This document shows positions 9,092 through 17,508 of a stretch of 64,000 bases of DNA, piece after piece; the first letter of the stretch is position 1, and each line of letters opens with the position of its first letter. The stretch spans positions 25,660 to 89,659 of the forward strand of contig JAFYDK010000001.1 in NCBI GenBank assembly GCA_017544805.1, written 5' to 3'. Origin of the DNA: Bacteroidales bacterium (GTDB lineage Bacteria > Bacteroidota > Bacteroidia > Bacteroidales > UBA3824). Under the pieces are notes generated by a model. That model worked only from the letters and a program-made list of their open reading frames with translations, was not told where the DNA came from and made no database searches. Both the position numbers and the translations under genes were made by a program.

Positions 9092-9530
9092 CCTCAAAGA
9101 CATAAACAAGAGTTGAAAAGGGTTCGATAATGCCGACACGGTGTTTTCCGAATCCTTTTTTAAATGGCACTACAAGAATTCCTTTTGAACCTTTTTTGAT
9201 ATGTTTTAATGCCGTTTTCCAACCGTCAATAAGCCCGCTTCCCGGATAAACAGTCCTTACGACTTCGGCACTGGCAAATGTTACAACATTTTCCAATGTT
9301 TTGCCGTCATAAAGCAAAACTAATTCGTCGCCGTCTTTATATTCCTCAGTGCCTTCCTCTATCAAATACAAATAAATTCCGTCGTATTCAACAAAACAAG
9401 TATCACCGTAAGGCTTAAAAAAACTCTCTAACGCCTCATCTTCGGCATCGCGTCCGTCTTTTTCCTTTCCGCACGAAAAAAATGAAGACAAAACCGCCAC
9501 AAAAAGCAAAAGGCATAATATTTTTTTCAT
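9084..9530 (-). CDS. FKBP-type peptidyl-prolyl isomerase-like lipoprotein
   Basis: A 148-residue lipoprotein (hydrophobic 4-16, lipobox SFFSC, Cys20) with one FKBP-like domain. The segments DGDELVLLYDGKTL, LIDGWKTALKHIKKGSKGILVVPFKKGFG and the ending LVYVFEAR align with the FKBP core. Several aromatic active-site residues are not obvious, so activity is uncertain and a chaperone role is possible. It resembles the Bacteroidota family that includes the gliding-associated GldI. It is last in the leftward panB-FKBP-FKBP operon, three bases after the larger FKBP gene. Confidence 0.8.
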   Translation of the reverse strand: MKKILCLLLFVAVLSSFFSCGKEKDGRDAEDEALESFFKPYGDTCFVEYDGIYLYLIEEGTEEYKDGDELVLLYDGKTLENVVTFASAEVVRTVYPGSGLIDGWKTALKHIKKGSKGILVVPFKKGFGKHRVGIIEPFSTLVYVFEAR

Positions 9531-9533
9531 AAA

Positions 9534-10391
9534 CTATTCAAAATCAATCAGTTCAACTTCAAAAATAAGCGGTGCAAAACCTTTTATAACACCTTTTCTG
9601 CCGTATGGACCGTAACCGAATTTTGAAGGTATTATAAACAAGGATTTTTCACCTTTTTTCATTGACTTAACAGCAGCTTCAAAACCCTTAACAGTCTTAT
9701 TTTCACCGAGAGGAAATTTAAAAGTTTCACCTCTTTTATAAGTATTGTCAAACTCTCTGCCATCAACAAAAGAGCCGATATAATTTACCGTAACATTTTT
9801 TACGTCCTCATTTTGGGCTAAGTTGCCGGCTTTGAGAACTTTTTTATAAACGCCCGGTTCGATTATTTGCATTTCGTATCCCAATTTTTCGATGAAATCA
9901 CGAATCACCAAAAGCTCTTGAGCGTTCATTTTTTCAACCCACTGATCAATGCTTTTCTGATACTCTGCACCGTCGATAATGTCATTCAATTTGATTTGAA
10001 ACAAAAGTTTTTCGCCCGGTTTTATGAACTTAGGAACATTCATTTTTCTTGACTTTACATAAAAAGTTTCAGCATCCGCCAAGAAAACCGCACTATCACC
10101 TTTTCCCATCAAATAAATACCTTCCTCGATTGAACCCTGCATGGAATCTTTAGGGGCGTACATTACGAAATCTTGAGCTACTTCTTTGGAATTGAAAAGC
10201 AGCGAATCACTTGAATTATAATACTTTATGTTAAGATTCCAAACGTCCCCAGGTTTGGATTTAAGAGAGCTTTCGTTTTTAACGATAAATTTATATTCCA
10301 AACCCGAAGGCAGTTTTTCGTATTTTTTTTCGCCGCTGCAAGCTGAAAAAGCCAAAAACGACAAAAACGACAAATATAATAAATGTTTCAT
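9534..10391 (-). CDS. FKBP-type peptidyl-prolyl isomerase lipoprotein, two domains
   Basis: A 285-residue lipoprotein (lipobox AFSAC, Cys18). The C-terminal half is a classical FKBP domain (VTVNYIGSFVDGREFDNTY, FPLGENKTVKGFEAAVKSMKKGEKSLFIIP, FGYGPYG), giving proline isomerase or chaperone activity in the periplasm. The first half (about 40-150) has the same strand order in divergent form, suggesting a second, degenerate FKBP-like domain. Its start codon lies directly after the panB stop codon without a spacer, so it is translated from the panB message. Confidence 0.88.
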   Translation of the reverse strand: MKHLLYLSFLSFLAFSACSGEKKYEKLPSGLEYKFIVKNESSLKSKPGDVWNLNIKYYNSSDSLLFNSKEVAQDFVMYAPKDSMQGSIEEGIYLMGKGDSAVFLADAETFYVKSRKMNVPKFIKPGEKLLFQIKLNDIIDGAEYQKSIDQWVEKMNAQELLVIRDFIEKLGYEMQIIEPGVYKKVLKAGNLAQNEDVKNVTVNYIGSFVDGREFDNTYKRGETFKFPLGENKTVKGFEAAVKSMKKGEKSLFIIPSKFGYGPYGRKGVIKGFAPLIFEVELIDFE

Positions 10392-11207
10392 TTAATATGA
10401 TTCTTCAGCATTAGGATAATCACCTGATTTTACATCAGTTACATAATTTCCGACAGCGGATTTAATAATTGACGAAAGGTCAGCATAACGGCGTAAAAAT
10501 TTCGGTTTGAACTCATCGTTAATACCAATCATATCCTGAAAAACCAAAATCTGACCATCACAAACATTGCCCGCACCAATACCGATAGTAGGAATAGTAA
10601 GCGATTTTGTAACTTTTTCTGCCAAAACAGCCGGTATTTTTTCCAAAACAACTGAAAAACAACCTAAACGTTCTACAAGTTTAGCGTTTTCCAAAAGTAA
10701 CTCAGCCTCAGCATCTTCGGTCGCTCTCAAAGCATAACCGCCGAATTTGTTTATTGATTGAGGTGTCAGTCCCAAATGCGCCATAATAGGAATTCCGGCA
10801 GAAAGAATAGCCTTGTAAGATTCTTCAATTTCTTTTCCGCCTTCAATCTTAACAGCCTGACAACCTGTCTCTTTCATAATTCTAACAGCATTTTTCAGTG
10901 CCAAATGCGCATCGCCTTGATATGAGCCGAAAGGCATATCAACGACAACCATTGCACGTTTTGCGGCTTTAACAACACTCTGTGCAAAGAAAATCATTTC
11001 ATCAACAGTTATCGGCAATGTCGTATGATGACCGAGCATAACGTTTGCTGCCGAATCACCTACCAAAATTGCATCAACCCCTGCTTGATCAACCAATCTT
11101 GCAATGGAATAATCATAACTGGTAAGCATAGCGATTTTTTCGCCATTGTTTTTCATATTCTGAAAAACCTGCGTCGTAACGACTTTTACTTCTTTATGTA
11201 CTGACAT
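10392..11207 (-). CDS. panB: 3-methyl-2-oxobutanoate hydroxymethyltransferase
   Basis: A 271-residue PanB, the first committed step to pantothenate and coenzyme A: it adds a hydroxymethyl group from methylene-tetrahydrofolate to 2-oxoisovalerate. Visible family blocks are [33 protein letters not shown] (Mg-binding Asp), DMPFGSYQ, the KIEGG segment, and IPTIGIGAG. Length matches the family. It is first in an operon with two FKBP lipoproteins, a pairing with no obvious metabolic link. Confidence 0.95.
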   Translation of the reverse strand: MSVHKEVKVVTTQVFQNMKNNGEKIAMLTSYDYSIARLVDQAGVDAILVGDSAANVMLGHHTTLPITVDEMIFFAQSVVKAAKRAMVVVDMPFGSYQGDAHLALKNAVRIMKETGCQAVKIEGGKEIEESYKAILSAGIPIMAHLGLTPQSINKFGGYALRATEDAEAELLLENAKLVERLGCFSVVLEKIPAVLAEKVTKSLTIPTIGIGAGNVCDGQILVFQDMIGINDEFKPKFLRRYADLSSIIKSAVGNYVTDVKSGDYPNAEESY

Positions 11208-11228
11208 TTTTTTTGAATTTTAGTTCCG

Positions 11229-11236
11229 CAAAATTA
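11229..11236 (-). promoter_or_regulatory. Probable -7 element for the panB operon
   Basis: On the minus strand this reads TAATTTTG, a TAnnTTTG match, 22 bases before the panB start. No good -33 box is seen. Confidence 0.5.
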
Positions 11237-11296
11237 TAAAAAAAGATAAAGGAAAAAAAATATTTATTTTTTTAACATTTATTTAATCCTAAACGC

Positions 11297-11327
11297 TTTG
11301 TTGATATTATTTTTTTTCTCAACTTTG
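11297..11327 (+). promoter_or_regulatory. Candidate promoter of a short transcript
   Basis: TTTG at 11297-11300, 19 bases, then CAACTTTG at 11320-11327, one base off the TAnnTTTG pattern. It points away from panB toward a terminator 60 bases on, with no gene between. Confidence 0.4.
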
Positions 11328-11333
11328 CAGTGT

Positions 11334-11418
11334 AAAATAAAAGTATTTTTTTTCATAATATAAAGGTTTAGGTTAATAATTAGCAAGGGAGAGAGTTGTG
11401 AAACTCATTCTCCCTTTT
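11334..11418 (+). ncRNA. Candidate small RNA, about 85 nt
   Basis: The gap between two leftward genes contains a rightward promoter-like sequence and a rightward hairpin with a T run. The expected transcript would begin near 11334 and end near 11418. It contains no start codon followed by a usable frame. No known RNA family is recognised. It points toward the 3' end of the CHAT gene, so read-through would be antisense to it. Confidence 0.35.
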
Positions 11419-11420
11419 TT
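11385..11420 (+). terminator. Rightward terminator hairpin in the CHAT-panB gap
   Basis: AAGGGAGA (11385-11392) plus GAGTT pairs with AACTC plus TCTCCCTT (ending 11415), with a two-base bulge, followed by a long T run. The T run is on the plus strand, so it ends a rightward transcript although both flanking genes run leftward. Confidence 0.65.
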
Positions 11421-11451
11421 GTTTTTTTTTTAAACAAAAAAAGGACGAAAT

Positions 11452-14058
11452 TTACATTCCGTCCACCATTATAAAAGCAGCCCAATATTTCGGATCGGAT
11501 TTTTTTTCTCTGACATAATCTTGAGCCATCAAAAACGCTTCTCTTTTGCTTTTTCCTAACGTCAAATTCTTAAAAAATTCCGTCATTAAAAGTCTTGTAG
11601 CATAATCATCAACTTCCCAAAGGCTCATAACAATTGTCTGTGCGCCAGCCTTCTTAAAACCGCGTTGAAGTCCGAAAACACCCTCGCCCGTAACTTCGCC
11701 CAAACCTGTCTGACACGCTGACAAAACCACCAAATCCAATCCTCTGAAATCAAGTCTTGAAATCTCTTTAGCCGTTAAAATTCCGTCATCAGAATTTTCG
11801 GGAATTGCATTTCGCGCCTCAGATTCTTCGGCAATGTTAGCACCGGCAAAAAGTAATCCACTGCAACTCAAAGCTCTGTCTTCAGCACTTTTTTCGTCAG
11901 AGGCGAAAAAACTAACAACCGAATTTTCCAAATCCGATTCCGAATAATAAAATCCGTGCGTTCCGATATGAAGAATTTTTAAACCCGAATTTGAAAGTTT
12001 CTTAAAAATCGCTTCAGTGGCAAAAGTATCAGAGAGAGCAACAACAGAATAATCCGAGGCACGTAAAAGGTGAGCAACTGTATCAGATTCTATTTTCGTA
12101 CCCGCCAAATAATTTGCAATGCCACGACGGATATTTTCGCTATCTTCTGAAAAATTATATCGCATACCGCCAAAAGTCGCTGCCTTTTTCTTCGGATTAA
12201 TTTGCTTTTCCAAAGCAAGTTCACGCGTTGAAGACAAACGATATGCGTCAAATTTCTTAGCAAAAATATTACCTTTTTCATCCGGCAAATACTCAATACC
12301 GATGGTAAGGAAACGTCCAGAAGGCGAAAAATACACGTTTTTAACACCTTGTAAATATTTTTCCAACGGTTTCCAAACAAGATTATAAAGTTTCGCAGTC
12401 GTATAATACTCGTCTTTTCTGATTTCCCAAAAATCGTCCAATTCAAAAAGTTTTACAAATTCCGGAGCTTTCATTCCTTTTTTCAAAACAAAAGCAACAT
12501 AAATCCGCCGTTTCATTGTAGTATCCCGAAAATTAGCAAACTCTATTGCTAAATCGTTGTCATTCAATTTATTCTGAATATCTCTAAAATCAATTGACAA
12601 TTTTTTTGTATAATCACCGATTTCTTTTGCGGATTCCACAAGAAGACGCTCTTGATTATCAATGACTTTCAACAAAGAATCCGCACTTATCGTTCTTTCT
12701 TCCAAAGGAATTTGATAAAGATTATCAAGTATTGAACGGTTCTCTCGGATTTTATGATAAAGATTTACAAAAGCCGTATCACCGCTTTGTTCGACAACTT
12801 TTTTTATTTCAAGTTCTGTATTCAAAAGCAAACCTTTTGAAAAAACTTGTCCGTTATAAGCAAGAATATTAAGCGCAGAATCGGAATGTTTATATGCCGC
12901 AAAAGGCAACTCCTTATAAAAAAATGCAGAATTAATATTCCAAAAATTTGCACGCTCATTATTCGTCATTGACGAAAAATATTTCAAAATATAAGATTTT
13001 TTAAGTTCATAACCTTGCTTATAATATTTTTGAGCCTCATCGTAATTTTCAGATAAAAAATAAAAATTCGCAATTTTAATTATTGAATTTGCTATAGCAA
13101 GATGTTCGTCATAATAATTTTTTCTATCAATCTCCAACACTTTTTTTTGAAATTCGATAGCTTTAGATAAATTGCCAGATTTGGAATAATAAGCTGCAAG
13201 ATTGTTCAAAGATGCTGAATATTCAGGGTGATTTTCTCCTAAAATTTTCTTTTTAATATTTATGGCAATAGTCTCAATATTAACTGCTTCTGCATAGTTT
13301 TGTACATAATAATGAAACATAGCAAGAGCTGTTAATGTGGTGGCATAATAACCATGTTCTTCTCCTAATTTTGCCTTAAAAATTTCTTTTGCAATCTCAG
13401 CAAAACGGATCGCCTTTTCATATTCTTCTATTTTTGCATAACTTTTTGCTACTGTACCTAAAAGTATCGCATAATCCGGGTCGTCATCTCCATAAACTTT
13501 TTTATGAGTTTCAATTGCAATAGTTCCGAGTCGAATTGCCTCCAAATCGTTGCCCATGTATTGATTGATGTTGATAAGAGTATTCAAAACGTTAATGTAT
13601 TTTTCGTTTTCTTCGCCCAAAGTTTTCTTATATATTTCCAATGCGAGATTTACAACTTCGGCAGCCTCATTATAATTACCTAACAAACAATATAATACAC
13701 CAATATCGTTTAACGATTCGGCATAGTCAGGATGATCTCCCAAGATTTTTTTACGGCTTTCCATTACAAGAATTCCATACTTGAGTGCGCTTTTAAAATT
13801 TCCTTTGACATATTCCGATTCTAAAATTTTACTCCGACAATCTGCAAGTTTTAGTTCCGCACGGTAATAATTTGGAGATGAAATATCCAATTTTGCTTTG
13901 TCCAATGAATCGCTTTTCTGAAAATAAGGAACAGCCTCTTCATATTTTTCAGCTTCAAAAAGTATCAAACCTTGTTGAAAATACTTATCCGATTTTTTGG
14001 TCTGAGCCAATAAGCTAAAAGGCAAAATAAAAAACAATAATATAAATAAATGTTTCAT
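11452..14058 (-). CDS. Exported TPR-CHAT domain protein (caspase-like)
   Basis: An 868-residue protein. Residues 1-18 form a signal peptide (cut after LAQ). Residues about 20-380 hold many TPR units of the 42-residue type (YxxALxxxxxAxxIxxxxxGxxHPxYAxxLNNLA), a linker to about 600, and a C-terminal CHAT domain. The CHAT catalytic pair is visible: His701 in GTHGF and Cys782 in LSACQTG, followed by the typical GEGVFGLQRGFKKAGAQ and SLW. CHAT proteins are caspase-family proteases or scaffolds; some act in defence. The signal peptide places this one outside the cytoplasm. It is last in a run of three leftward genes, 31 bases after the acyltransferase. Confidence 0.88.
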   Translation of the reverse strand: MKHLFILLFFILPFSLLAQTKKSDKYFQQGLILFEAEKYEEAVPYFQKSDSLDKAKLDISSPNYYRAELKLADCRSKILESEYVKGNFKSALKYGILVMESRKKILGDHPDYAESLNDIGVLYCLLGNYNEAAEVVNLALEIYKKTLGEENEKYINVLNTLININQYMGNDLEAIRLGTIAIETHKKVYGDDDPDYAILLGTVAKSYAKIEEYEKAIRFAEIAKEIFKAKLGEEHGYYATTLTALAMFHYYVQNYAEAVNIETIAINIKKKILGENHPEYSASLNNLAAYYSKSGNLSKAIEFQKKVLEIDRKNYYDEHLAIANSIIKIANFYFLSENYDEAQKYYKQGYELKKSYILKYFSSMTNNERANFWNINSAFFYKELPFAAYKHSDSALNILAYNGQVFSKGLLLNTELEIKKVVEQSGDTAFVNLYHKIRENRSILDNLYQIPLEERTISADSLLKVIDNQERLLVESAKEIGDYTKKLSIDFRDIQNKLNDNDLAIEFANFRDTTMKRRIYVAFVLKKGMKAPEFVKLFELDDFWEIRKDEYYTTAKLYNLVWKPLEKYLQGVKNVYFSPSGRFLTIGIEYLPDEKGNIFAKKFDAYRLSSTRELALEKQINPKKKAATFGGMRYNFSEDSENIRRGIANYLAGTKIESDTVAHLLRASDYSVVALSDTFATEAIFKKLSNSGLKILHIGTHGFYYSESDLENSVVSFFASDEKSAEDRALSCSGLLFAGANIAEESEARNAIPENSDDGILTAKEISRLDFRGLDLVVLSACQTGLGEVTGEGVFGLQRGFKKAGAQTIVMSLWEVDDYATRLLMTEFFKNLTLGKSKREAFLMAQDYVREKKSDPKYWAAFIMVDGM

Positions 14059-14089
14059 GTGCTATTAATTTTTTTTTTGTTTTCTTTAC

Positions 14090-15259
14090 TTAAAACCGTT
14101 TTTTCATAATCCGCAGCGACTTTAGCCATATAAAAAGCCAACCCAAAACAGGAAGATACATAGCCAAAACAATAGGACGTTTTATAATAGTTTTCAAACA
14201 CTTTTTGAAACTAAATTTCAAAGACTCCTCTCCCATTTTTTCATCGTAATTAACATCAAAATATGTCATAACCAAGGGCCAAAACATTGGAAAATAACGA
14301 AAAAAATAACGACGGTTTTTCCACATTGATTTCAAAAGACCCCTTACATCATAAAACTTTTTTCCGTATTTTTCTTTATACGAAGAAAGTTCATTTTGCA
14401 TAATCTGACGGATTTCTTCCGCTGTTGATTTCAACTCCTTTTGCGAAAAATCTCCGTAAGGTTTTTGTTCAACCATGTCGTAAACCTTTATCGGCTTTCC
14501 CATTATAAAAGTAAGTTTTGAGGGCAAGGAAACATAAAAAATCCACGGCTGAAAAATCGCCATAAAAATTACCGGTCCTAACGGGAAAAAAGGCATTCCG
14601 AATTTTCTGACAAATTTCGTTAAAGGTTTAATATTATAAGCCAAAGGATTATTAAACTCGCCATTTACCACATAAAAAGGTATAACATCGGATTTATAAC
14701 GAATTGACATTCTTAAAAACGAAGTCTTAAAGCTCTGAAATTCATAACGTTTATCAAAACCTTTACCGATACCGTCAATACCTTCGGGAAAAATCAAAAT
14801 ATTCGACTGATTGATTTTCATACCCGTCTCAAAATTCAAAAGCGTAGCATTAATACAACCCGCTTTCCACCACAAACCGTCAATCAAAAACGGACACATA
14901 TACGGATATTTTGTCAGCATCGGTGAAATCAAAGCCCTAATACCATCCGGGTCTGAATATTTTCTGTTAGCAATTTCCGAAATAAAAACAATAGCATCCC
15001 AAGGAAAAGCCATACCCGAATGATTGGTCGCATAAATCAGTGGAGAATCAGGATTGTTTCTTTTCGGCAAATCATCAAAACCGATAAACTCCGCCCTATA
15101 CCATACCTTTCTTATATGATTGAGAACGTGTTTACAAAACGCCTCCATATAAGGCTTCGAATAATTTCGAGTGTATACTTTAAGATTTTCTTCTATTTCT
15201 TTATCTGTAATTATCAGACGGTTACGAAAAACCTCCTGATTATTCTCAGTGCCACACAT
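14090..15259 (-). CDS. Lysophospholipid acyltransferase-family (PlsC-like) membrane protein
   Basis: A 389-residue acyltransferase. The catalytic block is YATNHSGMAFPWDA (near 80), in which His and Asp are seven residues apart, the spacing of the MGAT-like/DAGAT branch rather than the HxxxxD of PlsC. A later FPEGIDGIGKGF block corresponds to the acceptor-binding FPEG motif. Hydrophobic segments occur near 220 and at the C-terminus (VLAMYLPVLGWLFIWL). It probably transfers a fatty acyl chain to a lipid or glycolipid at the inner membrane; substrate unknown. It lies between a SpoIIE-like gene and a CHAT gene with short gaps. Confidence 0.78.
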   Translation of the reverse strand: MCGTENNQEVFRNRLIITDKEIEENLKVYTRNYSKPYMEAFCKHVLNHIRKVWYRAEFIGFDDLPKRNNPDSPLIYATNHSGMAFPWDAIVFISEIANRKYSDPDGIRALISPMLTKYPYMCPFLIDGLWWKAGCINATLLNFETGMKINQSNILIFPEGIDGIGKGFDKRYEFQSFKTSFLRMSIRYKSDVIPFYVVNGEFNNPLAYNIKPLTKFVRKFGMPFFPLGPVIFMAIFQPWIFYVSLPSKLTFIMGKPIKVYDMVEQKPYGDFSQKELKSTAEEIRQIMQNELSSYKEKYGKKFYDVRGLLKSMWKNRRYFFRYFPMFWPLVMTYFDVNYDEKMGEESLKFSFKKCLKTIIKRPIVLAMYLPVLGWLFIWLKSLRIMKKRF

Positions 15260-15303
15260 TACCCTAAAAAAAATTTTTTCTTTCTTTAAAAAAAATTATC
15301 CGT

Positions 15304-17328
15304 TTACATAATTCTGTACGCAAAAAGCGTTACGTCATCAGTTTGTTCCAAATCTGCAACCCAATCTTCAAAAAAGTGTTTAAAGTCTGTTTTTTGGGAT
15401 AACAACGGATATGAATACACCTTTAATATTTGGTTTTTAAAATTGTTTACAGTAAGTTTTTTGCAGAAAGGTCCGCCGATTATATCCGTACAACCGTTAG
15501 AATACATATAAACAATATCGCCTGCGGTAACATTAACTTCCACATTGCGGAATTGTTTGTCATCGGTAATTTTTCCCACAGAAAGATTATCTCCGAAATA
15601 TTCCTCAAGTTCGCCTTTATGAACCACGAAAACAGTCCTCTTTGAAGCCGCAAAATAAGCTTTATAATTTTCGGTATTGTACATAAAAAGCGAAATATGA
15701 AGACCGTCCCTATTAACATCCGTCATATACTCCTCGCCCATCGTTGCTAAAATCTTCTTATTCAATGAGTTAAGAATAATATCAGGACGTAATTCCGCAA
15801 CCTTTGACAAATCCAAAACCTCGTTCAATAAATAAACGTCCAACGCCGAAAGCAACGCACCGGGAATACCGCTCATATTGCAATCGCCGACACCGGTAAT
15901 AACCCATTTGTCAATTTTTTTGGCAAAAACAAAATCGCCGCCGACTTTTTCCCTGAACATTTGAAACACAAAATACTCCGGCAAAATATGTTTAGCGGGA
16001 GTGTCAGCTACCATCAAAACGTTTCTTAATCTTGTTGCATAATTCTGACTATCAAGCATTTCCTTGTTAGCTTTTTCCAAAGCAAGAGAATTAAATTCAA
16101 GATTATGACGCAAGGTTTCAAGACTTGACTGATTCTCTTTGAGGGTATTGGTCATTTCTTTCAACTGCTCGTTTTGAACAGAAATTCTAACGTTTTGTTT
16201 TTCGGTTTCTTTATTACGCTCCATGATTTGAAGATTCAAAACACGGGCGTTTTCGATTTGGCTTTCAATTTCTTTTTTCTGTTCCAACAAAACCTCATGC
16301 TGCTGAACAAGCTCATTCTGTTTGCGTTCCAAATCAGCAAAAAGTTGTTCAAGTTTTTGTTTTTGGGTAAAAAATTTCTCAATACAAAATGCCAAAACAC
16401 CAAACTCAGTTTTATGTTTTTTAAGTATTTTAACGTTTTTCATGTCGTCCGACTCAAAAATTTTGACAAGCGAAACAAGCGGACGAATAATGTAATGTCT
16501 GATATAAACCAAAACCAACATAAACATCACCAACACAATTGCACCGATTAGGTTCAAAACCGGCACAAGAGTTTTAAATTGCTTATCAACAGCATTTTCC
16601 GAAAGAAAACACATATAAGCCACAGGATTTTGATATTGATTTAAAAGCGGAACTGACAAGAAAAACTCGTTTGAATTTTCGTTTTTCAATTCCTCAGCTG
16701 CGGTTTCGTTTTTAACAATTCTGATGTCAATGTTACCCATAATCTCGGAATACTGTTCCAATAAATCACATCCGAGATGACGCGCCATTATAAGATAACC
16801 AGCAGGAGTTTCCTCACGGGTGTTAATATCGTCAGAAGGAACAATACCTTCGCAAAAATATTCAAAAAGAGAATCATTAACGTATAAAAAGAACTCGTTT
16901 TTCGGAGCATTTTTCAAAAGCGAAGGAATTTTTAAATCCCTAAAAAGCGGAAACTCTCCATACCCTTCAAAATTATAAACGAAAACGGAATCGCCCTCAA
17001 CATCAAAAACACCGACACTCGCAGCAGAACACGACTCCGGCATCGAACTGATATTGTCTAAATACCACTCTGAATCAGAATCTTTTGTCAGCACCTTTTC
17101 CCTTAATTCGTCCCACGCCGAATTTTCGTGAACGGTAGCCGAACATTGTTGGCGTTTTATATCCAAAACGTTATGAATCATCATGTTACGCTCCTCCAAC
17201 GATAAACGGCTGATTTCCTGATTTTGTTTTTGTTGAACTCCGTAATAGAAAAGCATGGTTATCACCAATACCAAAATGCAAAGCACTGATATAAAAACCA
17301 CACCGTATTGAACCGAACGATACTTCAT
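15304..17328 (-). CDS. CHASE4-HAMP-coiled-coil-SpoIIE-like membrane protein, possibly catalytically altered
   Basis: A 674-residue receptor-like protein. A membrane helix at about 9-29 is followed by an extracytoplasmic CHASE4-type sensor (NSAWDELR), a second helix near 260-280, a HAMP-like segment (IIRPLVSLVKIF), a long coiled coil (about 330-460) and a C-terminal SpoIIE/PPM serine phosphatase-like domain. Metal-binding Asp are kept in GGDF, VGDC and TDDV. However the usual DCTGHG reads DCNMSG and the usual SDG reads SNG, so one metal Asp is missing. It may be weak, altered or a binding-only pseudo-phosphatase. First in a leftward run with an acyltransferase and a CHAT protein. Confidence 0.82.
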   Translation of the reverse strand: MKYRSVQYGVVFISVLCILVLVITMLFYYGVQQKQNQEISRLSLEERNMMIHNVLDIKRQQCSATVHENSAWDELREKVLTKDSDSEWYLDNISSMPESCSAASVGVFDVEGDSVFVYNFEGYGEFPLFRDLKIPSLLKNAPKNEFFLYVNDSLFEYFCEGIVPSDDINTREETPAGYLIMARHLGCDLLEQYSEIMGNIDIRIVKNETAAEELKNENSNEFFLSVPLLNQYQNPVAYMCFLSENAVDKQFKTLVPVLNLIGAIVLVMFMLVLVYIRHYIIRPLVSLVKIFESDDMKNVKILKKHKTEFGVLAFCIEKFFTQKQKLEQLFADLERKQNELVQQHEVLLEQKKEIESQIENARVLNLQIMERNKETEKQNVRISVQNEQLKEMTNTLKENQSSLETLRHNLEFNSLALEKANKEMLDSQNYATRLRNVLMVADTPAKHILPEYFVFQMFREKVGGDFVFAKKIDKWVITGVGDCNMSGIPGALLSALDVYLLNEVLDLSKVAELRPDIILNSLNKKILATMGEEYMTDVNRDGLHISLFMYNTENYKAYFAASKRTVFVVHKGELEEYFGDNLSVGKITDDKQFRNVEVNVTAGDIVYMYSNGCTDIIGGPFCKKLTVNNFKNQILKVYSYPLLSQKTDFKHFFEDWVADLEQTDDVTLFAYRIM

Positions 17329-17346
17329 ATTTTTGAAAAATTTTTA

Positions 17347-17354
17347 CAAATGTA
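17347..17354 (-). promoter_or_regulatory. Probable -7 element for the SpoIIE-like/acyltransferase/CHAT run
   Basis: Reads TACATTTG on the minus strand, 18 bases before the start at 17328. No clear -33 box. Confidence 0.5.
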
Positions 17355-17430
17355 ATGAAAAAAAATCAGAAAAAACTATGCCGAATGATATTTTATTGTA
17401 ATTAATATTCCTTTTTTTCAGAAAAAAATT

Positions 17431-17438
17431 TATCTTTG
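17431..17438 (+). promoter_or_regulatory. Probable -7 element for secA
   Basis: TATCTTTG, a perfect TAnnTTTG box, 70 bases before the secA start. Confidence 0.6.
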
Positions 17439-17508
17439 CATTTGAAATTTAACGGGTTTTTTACCCAAGTAATTAATAATCAGCAATATAATAAATTTTC
17501 ATACATAA

